A stretch of 64,000 nt of DNA from Sphingobacterium sp. CZ-UAM (GTDB lineage Bacteria > Bacteroidota > Bacteroidia > Sphingobacteriales > Sphingobacteriaceae). Within the stretch, counting starts at the first letter, position 1. The number at the start of each line of letters is the position of its first letter. The stretch covers positions 310,001-374,000 of the forward strand of contig NZ_MTCM01000001.1 in assembly GCF_002000245.1 (NCBI RefSeq). The letters are read 5' to 3'. Below are positions 44,325 to 54,327 of the stretch, in pieces. The position numbers were made by a program, and so were the translations under genes. Under the pieces are notes generated by a model, which saw nothing but the letters and a program-made list of their open reading frames with translations, was not told where the DNA came from and ran no database searches.

Positions 44325-47300
44325 TTACTTGCTGTGATTGTCAATCCAATTGCGGGCGTTGACGAATGCTTCTAACCAAGGAGAAACTTCATCCTGGCGT
44401 CCTTTTGGATAGTTTGCCCAATGCCATTGGAAAATCGAACGCTCGATATGTGGCATTGTTGCCAAATGGCGACCAGACTTATCACAGATCATTGCGGTAT
44501 TGTAGTCCGAACCATTTGGGTTGTGCGGATATTGTTCATAACCGTATTTTGCGACAATATTGTATTGTTCTTCTGCATAAGGTAAACTGAATTTTCCTTC
44601 ACCATGTGAAATCCAAACACCCAATGTACTTCCTGCCAATGTAGAAAGCATCACGGAGTTATTTTCCTGAACTTTTACGGAAACAAAGTTTGACTCATGT
44701 TTTCCTGAGGTGTTGTGCAACATTTTACCATGAATCTCGTGCTCTGGATTGATCATTTCCAATTCCATAAACAACTGGCAACCATTACAGATACCAACCG
44801 AAAGTGTGTCTGGGCGTGCAAAGAAATCGGTCAATGCCTTTTTCGCTTTCTCATTGTAAAGAAATGCTCCGGCCCAACCTTTTGCCGAACCCAGTACGTC
44901 TGAGTTAGAGAATCCACCGACAGCACCGATAAATTGGATATCTTCCAATGTCTCACGGCCGGAAATCAAGTCTGTCATATGAACATCCTTCACATCAAAA
45001 CCGGCTAGGAACATCGCATTAGCCATTTCGCGCTCTGAGTTGGAACCCTTCTCCCGAAGAATTGCTGCTTTCGGACGGGCTTTACTTCCATCAATCACTG
45101 GTTTTTTGCCATTAAACTGACTTGGGAAGGTAAACGTTAAAGGTTGATTTTTATAGTTATCGAAACGTTGTTGTGCAGTTCCATTTTTCGATTGTTTCGA
45201 ATCCAATAGGAAGGAAGTGGTCGACCAGATATCACGTGTTGCCGCAACATCAAAGCTGAAGGTTTCCGCTCTGTTTTTGATGGTCACTGTGCTTCCTGCA
45301 ACTGCCTGACCGATTTTCACAGCATCTATGCCAGCTTTTTGAACCGCTTGCTCGAAAATAGTATCATCTTTAGCCTGTAGCACAAGCCCGATATTTTCAC
45401 TGAACAGCACTTTTACAGCATCGGACTCATTTAATCCCGAAAGGTCATAATTTGCAGCCAAATTCACATCGGCAAATGTCATTTCCAAAAGGGTCGTGAT
45501 CAAACCACCTGACCCGATATCGTGACCTGCCTCGAGCTGATTATCGTTGATTAATTGCTGAACGGTATTGAATGCCGTTTTGAAATAATCTGCATCCTGG
45601 ATGGTAGGAACTTCCGTACCCAATTTATTGACAATCTGTGCAAAAGAGGAACCCCCTAATTTGAAGCTGTCTTTTGATAGATTGATGTAGTAGATGGAGC
45701 CTGCGTTTTTGTTTAAGACAGGTTCAACTACTTTGGTAATATCGGTACAATTTCCTGCTGCTGATATAATCAATGTACCAGGGGCGATAATATTTTCACC
45801 ATTTGGATATTTTTGCTTCATCGACAAGGAGTCTTTTCCGGTAGGAATATTGATTCCTAAAGCAATGGCAAAATCTGAACAGGCTTTGACCGCTTGATAA
45901 AGTCGCGCATCTTCGCCTTCGTTATTTGCTGCCCACATCCAGTTGGCCGATAATGATATGCCTGCAAGGCCGTTTTTGATCGGTGCAAATACAATATTCG
46001 ATAATGATTCAGCAATAGCCGTTTTACTTGCCGCAGCTGGATCAACCAATGCTGCTACCGGAGAATGACCTATTGTTGTGGCAATACCCTCTTTTCCTTT
46101 GTAGTCCAGTGCCATGACACCGACGTTATTCAAAGGCAATTGCAATGGACCGGCACATTGTTGTTTGGCAACGCGACCGCCCACGCAACGGTCCACTTTA
46201 TTGGTCAACCAGTCTTTGGAAGCCACAGCTTCCAACTGTAAAACCTGATTTAAATAACTTGGAATATTCGCTGCGTCATAGCTAAGATCTGCATAATTGC
46301 GTTTTACGGTTTTATCACGCATAAACGTTTTTGGTGACGAACCGAAAAAGTCCTCTAAGGCATAATCCATTGGTTTTGCGCCATTGCTTTTGGAGGCAAA
46401 GGTAAAACGATGGTCACCAGTGACATCACCTACCGTATACATCGGTGCACGTTCGCGGTCAGCGACGCGTTTGAGGGTTGCGATATCATCTTCGGCAATC
46501 ACTAGCCCCATTCTTTCCTGAGACTCATTACCGATGATTTCTTTTGCCGAAAGGGTAGGATCGCCTACAGGAAGCGCGTCAAGATCGATTAGGCCACCTG
46601 TTTCTTCCACCAATTCAGATAGACAGTTTAAGTGTCCACCAGCGCCATGGTCATGGATAGAAACAATAGGGTTATGATCAGACTCAACCAAACCTCTTAC
46701 AGCATTAGCCGCACGTTTTTGCATTTCAGGATTGGAACGTTGGATTGCATTCAGTTCTATACCCGAACCGAAAGCACCGGTATCTGCTGAGGAGACAGCT
46801 GCACCACCCATACCGATACGGTAATTTTCACCACCTAAGATGACGATTTTATCCCCTGTTTTAGGGGTATGTTTTTTCGCTTGATCCAATTTTCCATAAC
46901 CGACACCACCTGCTTGCATAATGACCTTGTCATAACCAAGTTTACGGCCCTCTTCTTCGTGTTCGAAGGTCAAAACAGATCCTGTAATCAGGGGTTGGCC
47001 GAATTTATTTCCGAAATCCGACGCTCCATTGGAAGCTTTGATCAGGATATCTACAGGTGTTTGGTAGAGCCACTGACGTTCCGGCATGGCTTTCTCCCAG
47101 GGACGGTCTTGTAATAAACGGGAATAAGCCGTCATATAGACCGCTGTACCCGCCAAAGGAATGGCACCTTGACCACCAGCCATGCGGTCGCGGATTTCAC
47201 CACCAGATCCTGTAGCAGCACCTGAGAAAGGTTCTACAGTTGTCGGGAAATTGTGGGTTTCGGCTTTTACGGATAAGACCGAATCAAAGGATTTCTCCTC

Positions 47301-47999
47301 GTAAAAATCAGGTTTGTCGGCCGATTTAGGGGCAAACTGCGTGACCCGTGGGCCTTTAATAAATGCTACGTTGTCTTTATAAGCGGAAACAATCTCGTTA
47401 GGATTTGTTTCGGATGTTTTCTTAATTAATTTAAATAGGGAAGTAGGCTGTTCTTCACCATCAATGATAAAAGTACCATTGAAAATCTTATGTCTACAGT
47501 GCTCGGAGTTGGCTTGTGAAAAAGCAAAAACTTCGGAGTCAGTCAAAAGACGGCCTAATTTGGCGGCAAGGTTGTTCAGATAGGTTACTTCTTCCGGATT
47601 TAATGCCAATCCTTCGGATTTGTTGTAGGCATCAATGTCTTCAATTTCCAAAATAGGTTCCGGTGTAATGTTGACCGTGTACATGTCTTGCGTCAACATA
47701 CTGAACTTTTGCGAAATCATTGGATCGAAATCATTGAAATCTGCTGGTACCGGTTGAAATTCTTCGATACGAACAATTCCTTGGATACCCATGTTCTGTG
47801 TGATTTCTACGGCATTGGTACTCCAGGGAGTGACCATCGCTGCGCGGGGGCCTACAAAGTAATGGTTAAGGGTTTGGTCGTCGAGTTTTTTGGCGTTGCC
47901 GAATAGCCAGTTGAGTTTAGTAATGTCTTCTTGTGATAAAGAGTTTACGCTTTGAACACCATATACGGTGTTCGATGGGTTCTCAAAGAAATGAATCAT
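44325..47999 (-). CDS. purL: Phosphoribosylformylglycinamidine synthase, single-chain
   Basis: A 1224-residue enzyme that makes FGAM from FGAR, glutamine and ATP in purine synthesis. The N-terminal PurS-like domain is followed by two AIRS-type ATP-binding halves (SEHCRHKIFNG, KAETHNFPTTVEPFSGAATGSGGEIRDRM; HDIGSGGLITTLLEM). The C-terminal class I glutaminase carries GICNGCQLFMELE with the nucleophilic cysteine and HGEGKF with the histidine. This is the long form found in Bacteroidota and Proteobacteria, so no separate purQ or purS is needed. A -7 element lies at 48038-48045. It is a single-gene unit convergent with the DoxX gene. Confidence 0.96.
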   Translation of the reverse strand: MIHFFENPSNTVYGVQSVNSLSQEDITKLNWLFGNAKKLDDQTLNHYFVGPRAAMVTPWSTNAVEITQNMGIQGIVRIEEFQPVPADFNDFDPMISQKFSMLTQDMYTVNITPEPILEIEDIDAYNKSEGLALNPEEVTYLNNLAAKLGRLLTDSEVFAFSQANSEHCRHKIFNGTFIIDGEEQPTSLFKLIKKTSETNPNEIVSAYKDNVAFIKGPRVTQFAPKSADKPDFYEEKSFDSVLSVKAETHNFPTTVEPFSGAATGSGGEIRDRMAGGQGAIPLAGTAVYMTAYSRLLQDRPWEKAMPERQWLYQTPVDILIKASNGASDFGNKFGQPLITGSVLTFEHEEEGRKLGYDKVIMQAGGVGYGKLDQAKKHTPKTGDKIVILGGENYRIGMGGAAVSSADTGAFGSGIELNAIQRSNPEMQKRAANAVRGLVESDHNPIVSIHDHGAGGHLNCLSELVEETGGLIDLDALPVGDPTLSAKEIIGNESQERMGLVIAEDDIATLKRVADRERAPMYTVGDVTGDHRFTFASKSNGAKPMDYALEDFFGSSPKTFMRDKTVKRNYADLSYDAANIPSYLNQVLQLEAVASKDWLTNKVDRCVGGRVAKQQCAGPLQLPLNNVGVMALDYKGKEGIATTIGHSPVAALVDPAAASKTAIAESLSNIVFAPIKNGLAGISLSANWMWAANNEGEDARLYQAVKACSDFAIALGINIPTGKDSLSMKQKYPNGENIIAPGTLIISAAGNCTDITKVVEPVLNKNAGSIYYINLSKDSFKLGGSSFAQIVNKLGTEVPTIQDADYFKTAFNTVQQLINDNQLEAGHDIGSGGLITTLLEMTFADVNLAANYDLSGLNESDAVKVLFSENIGLVLQAKDDTIFEQAVQKAGIDAVKIGQAVAGSTVTIKNRAETFSFDVAATRDIWSTTSFLLDSKQSKNGTAQQRFDNYKNQPLTFTFPSQFNGKKPVIDGSKARPKAAILREKGSNSEREMANAMFLAGFDVKDVHMTDLISGRETLEDIQFIGAVGGFSNSDVLGSAKGWAGAFLYNEKAKKALTDFFARPDTLSVGICNGCQLFMELEMINPEHEIHGKMLHNTSGKHESNFVSVKVQENNSVMLSTLAGSTLGVWISHGEGKFSLPYAEEQYNIVAKYGYEQYPHNPNGSDYNTAMICDKSGRHLATMPHIERSIFQWHWANYPKGRQDEVSPWLEAFVNARNWIDNHSK

Positions 48000-48037
48000 T
48001 ATAAATGTTTGTTTTGAACGTTCTTCAAATTAAAGCA

Positions 48038-48045
48038 CAAAGTTA
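48038..48045 (-). promoter_or_regulatory. -7 promoter element of purL
   Basis: The minus strand reads TAACTTTG, a perfect TAnnTTTG, about 38 bases before the purL ATG. No convincing -33 TTG at the usual spacing. Confidence 0.55.
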
Positions 48046-48268
48046 CATATTATTTTGATGGAAATGATTGTATTTTGATTAAAAAATCAGGGGCATTATT
48101 CGTTTAAAAAAGAATGAAATAAGGACAGCTATAGGGCCCTATCTTTTTAGCTCTCGATAGCGGATCAAAGTGAACAATCAATAGGAGGGCTGAACTTTTC
48201 ATGATGGGGTAGATTTATTTTTTATGTATGTGCCAATAAGGATAAATTGATATACTGCGCAATTATAA

Positions 48269-48299
48269 TTGCATACAAAGTCAAATTTATCTAAGTTTG
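48269..48299 (+). promoter_or_regulatory. pheT promoter
   Basis: TTG at 48269-48271, 20 bases, then TAAGTTTG at 48292-48299, an ideal promoter. It overlaps the upstream in-frame start at 48269 and so argues for translation from 48320. Confidence 0.82.
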
Positions 48300-48319
48300 T
48301 GCATCAAATCAAATTCGAG

Positions 48320-50716
48320 ATGAACATTTCATATAATTGGTTAAAACAACACGTTAATATAGATTCGACAGCAGAGGAATTGTCTTTGATTCTGACAAAT
48401 ACAGGATTGGAAGTAGAAGCACTGGATGTTGTACAGAGTATCCCAGGAGGGTTGGACGGTTTGGTCGTTGGTGAGGTGAAAACTTGTGAACAGCACCCAA
48501 ATGCCGATAAATTACGCGTTACTACAGTGGATGTAGGCGCTTCTGAATTATTGAATATCGTATGTGGTGCACCTAATTGCCGCACCGGATTGAAGGTAAT
48601 TGTGGCAACAGTAGGGACAACATGCCATCCACTGAGCGGAGAGCCGTTTAAGATTACTAAATCTAAAATTCGTGGTGAAGTATCCGAAGGTATGTTATGC
48701 GGTGAAGATGAGATCGGTTTGGGAACATCTCACGCCGGTATCGTTGAATTGCCTGCTGATGTTGCGGTAGGAACATTGGTAAAAGATCATTTCAATATTC
48801 AGGATGATTACCGTTACGAAATCGGTCTTACACCGAATCGTGCGGATGCAGCATCCCATTTGGGGGTGGCGCGTGATATCGCTGCTTATTTCCGTACGGA
48901 TATCCTAAAAGCGGATGTTTCGGCATTTCAGGCTGCGGAAGCGGCAGGGACGACAGTAGTTGTTGAAGATGCTGTAGCCTGCCCACGTTATAGTGGAATC
49001 AATATTTCCGGTGTGCAGGTGGCTGAATCACCGGACTGGTTGAAAGAAAAGTTAAATGTAATCGGTGTACGTCCGATCAATAATATTGTTGATATTACCA
49101 ATTATATCTTGCATGATCTTGGGCAACCATTGCATGCATTTGATGCAGATAAGATTGCCGGTAATAAAGTAATTGTCCGTACGGCAAAAGAAGGGGAAAA
49201 ATTTGTGACCCTGGATGCTGCGGAGCGGACGCTTTCTGCAGAAGATCTTGTGATTGCAGATACTGAAAAACCGATGTGTATTGCGGGTGTTTTTGGTGGC
49301 GCTTACTCGGGTGTTTCAACAGAAACAACAAATGTATTTTTGGAATCGGCTTACTTTAATGCTGTTTCGGTACGTAAGACTTCCAAAAGACATGGTTTAA
49401 AAACCGATGCTTCATTCCGTTTCGAGCGCGGTACAGATCCTAATATTACGGTAGAGGCGTTAAAACGCGCGGCATTGTTGATTCAGGAAATTGCAGGCGG
49501 CACGATCTCTTCTACGTTAAAAGATGAATATCCGGTAGAAATCAAACCATTTTCATTCCACGTCAGTTATGCGAATGTGGTAAGATTGATCGGGCAGGCC
49601 ATTCCGAATGAGGAAATTAAGTCAATTATTGTTGCCCTGGGTATAGAGGTTGCTTCGGAAACAGAAACGGGACTTGACGTTTTAGTACCGGCTTACCGTG
49701 TCGATGTGACCCGTGAAGTAGACGTTGTAGAAGAGGTCCTACGGATTTATGGCTACAATAACATTGAGCTAAAATCCCAGATCAAAGCTTCTTTAAATAC
49801 GGTCGAAAAACCAGATAAAGAAGTTGTCTTGAATCAATTGGCGGATCTGTTGATCGGTAATGGATTCCGCGAAATATTGGCAAATTCGCTGACAAAGCTT
49901 GATTATGCAGATGATAGCGAGACGGCAGTAAAATTATTCAATCCTTTAAGTTCGGATTTGGATACCATGCGTCAAAATATGTTGTTCTCGGTCTTGAATG
50001 CCATTGAATATAACCAGAAGCGAAGAAATTTCGATCTGAAATTCTTCGAATTTGGCAAAACCTATGCATTGGATGGAGAGGGATATAAAGAAACGCAGCA
50101 TTTGACTTTTGCAATAACAGGCCGGGAAGAAGCCGAACAGTGGAATAGTAAAAAAGGTCATGTCAATTTCTATCATCTGAAAGCTGCAGTTGATGCCATT
50201 ATCAAACGTCTCAAGATTGAGGGGATCCAAATCCAAGATGCACCGGGCAATCATTTTGCTTACGGACTGAGTTATATGAAAGGCCAGAAACGGCTGGTTT
50301 CATTTGGAGCGGTAGCTAACGCCAATTTGAAAAAAGCAGATGTGGAAGGACAGGTTTTCTTTGCCGATTTTGACTGGGATGTCCTGATGAAAATTATTCG
50401 CAAGAATAACATTCAATACAAGGAAGTGTCCAAGTTCCCTGCTGTACGACGTGATTTATCCCTGTTGATTGATGAAGATGTGAGCTTCGATAAGCTACAA
50501 TTTGTCGCGCAAAAGACCGAACGCAAGCTTCTGAAAGAAGTAAATGTGTTTGACGTGTATAAAGGTGATAAAATTCCGGAAGGGAAAAAGTCTTATGCTC
50601 TGAGCTTTATCTTGCAAGATGAAGAAAAAACATTGACCGATAAACAAATTGATGCGATAGTTCAAAAATTAATTGTTAATTTTGAGAAGGAACTAAACGC
50701 AGAGGTGCGTGGTTAA
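48320..50716 (+). CDS. pheT: Phenylalanyl-tRNA synthetase beta subunit
   Basis: A 798-residue subunit of the alpha2-beta2 enzyme that charges tRNA-Phe. MNISYNWLKQHVNID is the usual start. A tRNA-binding EMAP-like domain (VVGEVKTCEQHPNADKLRVTTVDVG) covers about residues 40-150, followed by the B3/B4 editing domain, B5 (SFHVSYANVVRLIG region), a catalytic-like core and a C-terminal anticodon-binding FDX-ACB domain (KEVSKFPAVRRDLSLLIDEDV). The frame opens at 48269, but that start lies inside the promoter. pheS is not in this window next to it, so the two subunits are unlinked here. Confidence 0.95.
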   Translation: MNISYNWLKQHVNIDSTAEELSLILTNTGLEVEALDVVQSIPGGLDGLVVGEVKTCEQHPNADKLRVTTVDVGASELLNIVCGAPNCRTGLKVIVATVGTTCHPLSGEPFKITKSKIRGEVSEGMLCGEDEIGLGTSHAGIVELPADVAVGTLVKDHFNIQDDYRYEIGLTPNRADAASHLGVARDIAAYFRTDILKADVSAFQAAEAAGTTVVVEDAVACPRYSGINISGVQVAESPDWLKEKLNVIGVRPINNIVDITNYILHDLGQPLHAFDADKIAGNKVIVRTAKEGEKFVTLDAAERTLSAEDLVIADTEKPMCIAGVFGGAYSGVSTETTNVFLESAYFNAVSVRKTSKRHGLKTDASFRFERGTDPNITVEALKRAALLIQEIAGGTISSTLKDEYPVEIKPFSFHVSYANVVRLIGQAIPNEEIKSIIVALGIEVASETETGLDVLVPAYRVDVTREVDVVEEVLRIYGYNNIELKSQIKASLNTVEKPDKEVVLNQLADLLIGNGFREILANSLTKLDYADDSETAVKLFNPLSSDLDTMRQNMLFSVLNAIEYNQKRRNFDLKFFEFGKTYALDGEGYKETQHLTFAITGREEAEQWNSKKGHVNFYHLKAAVDAIIKRLKIEGIQIQDAPGNHFAYGLSYMKGQKRLVSFGAVANANLKKADVEGQVFFADFDWDVLMKIIRKNNIQYKEVSKFPAVRRDLSLLIDEDVSFDKLQFVAQKTERKLLKEVNVFDVYKGDKIPEGKKSYALSFILQDEEKTLTDKQIDAIVQKLIVNFEKELNAEVRG

Positions 50717-50756
50717 TTAGAGATACAACATTAATTGGTAATATTCGATTTACGCT

Positions 50757-51062
50757 ATGGCAACATTGTCTTCACAAATGAATCTGATCGTTGAGAAAAC
50801 GAAAAACTTAATTCAAATGTGCGAAGTCTTGCAAGAAGAGAATGATTTGCTTAAATTAGAGGTACAATCCTTAAAAGTGGCTTTCGATGCGAGCAACGAT
50901 AAAAGCAAGCAGCTGGAAGAGAAAGTCAAGGCACTGGCCGTCGCCAGGACCTTGGATTCGGAAACGGATAAGGAAGCAATTAATGAAAAAATACTTGACA
51001 CAAAACAAAAAATTAACGATTTTGTGCGAGAAATAGACAAATGTATTAGTTTGTTGAAGTAG
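50757..51062 (+). CDS. Small coiled-coil protein between pheT and zapA
   Basis: A 101-residue, charged, wholly helical protein with heptad pattern (EKTKNLIQMCEVLQEENDLLKLEVQSLK, SKQLEEKVKALAV). It resembles in size and nature a ZapB-like or FtsB-like coiled coil, but I cannot assign a family. It lies 40 bases after pheT and 57 bases before zapA, so it is probably in the same transcript. Position beside zapA suggests a role at the division ring (inference). It ends in a helix with a single cysteine. Confidence 0.78.
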   Translation: MATLSSQMNLIVEKTKNLIQMCEVLQEENDLLKLEVQSLKVAFDASNDKSKQLEEKVKALAVARTLDSETDKEAINEKILDTKQKINDFVREIDKCISLLK

Positions 51063-51119
51063 TTGGAATTTGGAGATCATCGGAATTTAAACTAATACAA
51101 CGTTAAAAAGCTCAAAGAA

Positions 51120-51410
51120 ATGGGAGAGATTTCCATAAAAATAAATATCGCAGATCGTGTTTACCCCCTACGGGTGGAAAGCGCGGAGGAGGAAGTGATT
51201 CGACATGCTGCGAAATTGATAAATGAAAAGGTAAAGGAATTGCAGGAAAACTATACTGTGAGAGATAAACAGGATTTGTTGTCCATGTGTGTATTGCAGT
51301 TCGCTACGCGAATGTTGAATGCGGAGCGGCAGTCCCAGAACCACGAAGTGGGGCTGGAAAACTCAGTACAGGAGCTTGACCAGTTGTTGACGGATTTCTT
51401 TAACAAATAA
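51120..51410 (+). CDS. zapA: Cell division protein ZapA
   Basis: A 96-residue ZapA, which bundles FtsZ filaments at mid-cell. The N-terminal beta-hairpin domain (GEISIKINIADRVYPLRV) is followed by EEEVIRHAAKLINEKVKEL and a C-terminal coiled coil for tetramerisation. Size and layout match the family. It follows the coiled-coil gene and precedes a probable 6S RNA gene, the same zapA-ssrS order known from Proteobacteria. Confidence 0.9.
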   Translation: MGEISIKINIADRVYPLRVESAEEEVIRHAAKLINEKVKELQENYTVRDKQDLLSMCVLQFATRMLNAERQSQNHEVGLENSVQELDQLLTDFFNK

Positions 51411-51450
51411 ATTTACGTTCTTTATATTTAGAGCTTAAAACGACGAATTT

Positions 51451-51625
51451 GCCGCAATTAAATTCGGGTTGTCACTATTTTAAACTTAACGCTTCAATAT
51501 TACAGGCGCAAAAAGATATAGGCCATTTTGCGAAAGCCATCTGGGTCATAATCTAAGCCTAATTATGTAATCACGAAGTTTAATAATACATGAGACCTGT
51601 TTAAATTTAATTGCGGTTTTTTTTT
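51451..51625 (+). ncRNA. ssrS: Probable 6S RNA
   Basis: A 175-base region between zapA and rny with no open frame. Its ends form a perfect 13-bp closing stem (CCGCAATTAAATT at 51452-51464 with AATTTAATTGCGG at 51604-51616), extended inward after a bulge by CGGGT (51465-51469) with ACCTG (51595-51599). Nine T residues follow the 3' arm, an intrinsic terminator. Length, long rod-like pairing with a large open centre and location after zapA fit 6S RNA, which binds and holds RNA polymerase with the housekeeping sigma factor. The assignment rests on structure and position, not on a covariance-model hit. Confidence 0.75.
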
Positions 51626-51831
51626 GTGATGAAGTCATCATTTGCCAGGACCTGATTGCATTTAGCCTGTAAATCCGGTCTGATGCGATCGGTGGCCCAA
51701 GGAAAAGGAGTGTATCGGGATATCAAAGCTATTAAACCAGCTTCTGCCCGGTTCAAAATACTGGAGAGATTTATTCTATTGAAATTTTAATAATTAATAA
51801 AAACAAACATATATAATACAATTATACATAC

Positions 51832-53385
51832 ATGGACGTCGCACTTTATATTATAATTCCTCTGATTGTTGGTGTACTTATAGGTCGTTATCTGTTGGTT
51901 CTGTTATTCAAAAAACAAGAGCAGGAAGCCAAAGATAAGGTAAATAGCATACTAAAAGATGCAGAGCAGGAAGGAGAGCACATTAAAAAGAAACGCCTTT
52001 TGGAGGCTAAAGAGAAATTCCTTCAATTAAAATCCGAACACGAAAAGGAGGTGAATCAACGTAACAACACCATCAACCAAAAGGAAAATACGTTGAGACA
52101 GAAAGAACAATCTATTAACCAAAAGCTGGAGAGCATCAACCGCGATAAGCAGGAGGTGGATGCCAAGAAGAAGCAATTGGATAAGTTGGTTGAACTTAAT
52201 GAAAAGAAATCCGAAGAAGTTGAGGCTTTAAAATTACAACAGATCAAGCAATTGGAGAGTATCGCTGGTGTTACAGCTGACGAAGCTAAAAACCAATTGG
52301 TGGATTCATTGCGCGAGGAAGCCCGTTCCCAGGCCATGATTCAGATCAAGGATATTGTGGACGAAGCAAAATTGACCGCGACGAAAGAAGCGAAAAAAGT
52401 CGTTATCCAAACGATCCAACGTACAGCTACTGAATCTGCGATCGAAAATACCGTTTCCATTTTCAATATCGAAAATGATGAGATCAAAGGCCGTATTATC
52501 GGTCGTGAGGGTCGTAATATCCGTGCATTGGAAGCTGCAACAGGTGTAGAGATCATCGTGGATGATACACCGGAGGCAATTATCCTTTCTGGTTTTGATC
52601 CAGTACGTCGTGAGATTGCCCGTTTGGCTTTACACCGTCTTGTAACGGATGGCCGTATCCACCCGGCTCGTATTGAGGAGGTTGTAGCAAAAACACGGAC
52701 ACAGATTGAAGACGAGATTGTTGAGATTGGTGAACGTACAGCTATTGATCTTGGTATTCATGGATTACATCCGGAGCTGATCCGTATGGTGGGACGTATG
52801 CGTTACCGTTCTTCTTATGGTCAGAACCTTCTACAGCACTCCCGTGAGGTTGCCAATTTTGCGGCAACAATGGCTGCTGAGTTGGGATTGAATGTAAAAC
52901 ATGCAAAACGTGCTGGACTATTGCATGATATTGGTAAAGTGCCTGATGATAATCCGGAATTGCCACACGCGATTCTAGGTATGCAATTGGCTGAAAAATA
53001 TAAAGAGCACCCAGATGTTTGTAACGCCATTGGTGCCCACCACGATGAAATTGAGATGACAGCCTTAATTTCTCCTGTGGTACAAGCCTGTGATGCTATC
53101 TCAGGAGCACGCCCTGGAGCACGCCGTGAAGTTGTCGAAAGCTACATCAAACGTTTGAAAGAACTTGAAGACTTAGCACTATCTTACCCTGGTGTCGAGA
53201 AAACTTTTGCGATACAGGCCGGTCGTGAATTACGCGTCATCGTGGAGAGTGAAAAAGTATCCGATGCACAATCAGAAATATTGGCAGCTGATATCTCAAA
53301 CCGTATACAGACTGAAATGACTTATCCAGGTCAGATTAAAGTGACTGTCATCCGGGAGACGAGATCCGTATCTTACGCGAAATAG
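51832..53385 (+). CDS. rny: Ribonuclease Y
   Basis: A 517-residue membrane-bound endoribonuclease that starts decay of many mRNAs. An N-terminal helix ([21 protein letters not shown], about residues 6-26) is followed by a long coiled coil to about residue 200, a KH RNA-binding domain ([30 protein letters not shown]) and an HD domain with LLHDIGKVP and the later HHDEIE metal ligands. The length is standard. It lies about 200 bases after the 6S RNA terminator. The terminator at 53445-53468 follows. Confidence 0.96.
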   Translation: MDVALYIIIPLIVGVLIGRYLLVLLFKKQEQEAKDKVNSILKDAEQEGEHIKKKRLLEAKEKFLQLKSEHEKEVNQRNNTINQKENTLRQKEQSINQKLESINRDKQEVDAKKKQLDKLVELNEKKSEEVEALKLQQIKQLESIAGVTADEAKNQLVDSLREEARSQAMIQIKDIVDEAKLTATKEAKKVVIQTIQRTATESAIENTVSIFNIENDEIKGRIIGREGRNIRALEAATGVEIIVDDTPEAIILSGFDPVRREIARLALHRLVTDGRIHPARIEEVVAKTRTQIEDEIVEIGERTAIDLGIHGLHPELIRMVGRMRYRSSYGQNLLQHSREVANFAATMAAELGLNVKHAKRAGLLHDIGKVPDDNPELPHAILGMQLAEKYKEHPDVCNAIGAHHDEIEMTALISPVVQACDAISGARPGARREVVESYIKRLKELEDLALSYPGVEKTFAIQAGRELRVIVESEKVSDAQSEILAADISNRIQTEMTYPGQIKVTVIRETRSVSYAK

Positions 53386-53444
53386 TTTATCGAAGAGCCC
53401 TGGAAAAATAATCCAGGATCGTAGATAATCAGTATAGCAAAAGC

Positions 53445-53468
53445 CCCAATCATTGATTGGGTTTTTTT
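53445..53468 (+). terminator. Terminator of rny
   Basis: A seven-base stem (CCCAATC at 53445-53451 with GATTGGG at 53455-53461) then seven T residues. Confidence 0.85.
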
Positions 53469-53533
53469 GTTGCTGTATCTTTTAATATCAGCAGGTACCC
53501 AGCGCGGAATAGTTATTCCTGCCGAAAGCTTAT

Positions 53534-54187
53534 TTATGCATCAAAAAAATCAATTAAATCATATACGCTATGCATCAGATAGGTTGGCCTTTCTTTCATA
53601 AGTTCTTCCTCGCTGCCATAGCCATAAAGCACAGCGATGGCATCCATGCCTGTTTCCCGGGCGCCGATTAGATCATGCTTGCGGTCCCCGATCATAATAC
53701 AGCGCTGGGGATCCGTTAGGGCAGTTTCGTTCAATACATACTGGATGACACTTGTCTTGGTCGGTCTGGAGTCGTCCAATGCGCTTCCGCCAGCAAAATC
53801 GAAGTAACTGTCGATTGCAAAATGCTGTAAAATCTTATGTGCAAAAATTTCGGGTTTTGAGGTCGCTAAGTATACCTTATAATCTTTAGCTTTAAGCCCT
53901 TCCAGCAATTCGGGCATGCCATCAAAGAGCAGGTTCTCATATAAGCCCTGAGTTGCAAAGCGCTCACGGTATTTATCTACACAAGCCAGCGCTTCCTTTT
54001 CATCAAATCCATAGGTATGCATGAACGTATCTTTCAATGGAGGGCCAATTAAGGGCTTCAGGCTATTTAAATCAGGCGTATGTATCCCTTTTGCTTCGAG
54101 TGCATACGCGATACATTTGGTGATGCCCTCCGCAGGGTCTGTCAGGGTGCCATCGAGATCAAATAAGATATGTTTGTAAGACTTCAT
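53534..54187 (-). CDS. HAD-family hydrolase, phosphoglycolate phosphatase-like
   Basis: A 217-residue HAD phosphatase. LFDLDGTLTDPAEG holds the nucleophilic and acid/base aspartates, YLATSKPE the second motif serine/lysine region, and MIGDRKHDLIGARE the metal-binding aspartates. A helical cap lies between residues 15 and 85. Gph-type enzymes remove phosphate from 2-phosphoglycolate, but HAD substrates are hard to predict. The ATG at 54187 lies four bases after TAATATTG on the minus strand, a one-mismatch -7 element. It is divergent from the small membrane protein gene at 54328. Confidence 0.87.
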   Translation of the reverse strand: MKSYKHILFDLDGTLTDPAEGITKCIAYALEAKGIHTPDLNSLKPLIGPPLKDTFMHTYGFDEKEALACVDKYRERFATQGLYENLLFDGMPELLEGLKAKDYKVYLATSKPEIFAHKILQHFAIDSYFDFAGGSALDDSRPTKTSVIQYVLNETALTDPQRCIMIGDRKHDLIGARETGMDAIAVLYGYGSEEELMKERPTYLMHSVYDLIDFFDA

Positions 54188-54315
54188 GTTGCAATATTAC
54201 GTAATTGGATAGGAGATTGCCAGTTAAAGGTCGAATAAAGCATATAATGACAAGCGACAGACCAAAAAAATGAGAATATTATCCCGCTCAGCGGTTTATG
54301 CAGATCAATATTTAT

Positions 54316-54323
54316 TAAATTTG
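54316..54323 (+). promoter_or_regulatory. -7 promoter element four bases before an ATG
   Basis: TAAATTTG, a perfect TAnnTTTG, ends four bases before the ATG at 54328, implying a leaderless message. No -33 TTG at the right distance (a TTT occurs near 54295). Confidence 0.5.
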
Positions 54324-54327
54324 CCGA

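Larger units (their letters stand above)
48000..48319. other. Divergent control region of purL and pheT
   Basis: 320 bases with the purL -7 element (48038-48045) and the pheT promoter (48269-48299). The middle, about 48050-48265, shows no gene, tRNA or recognisable riboswitch. Confidence 0.6.
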
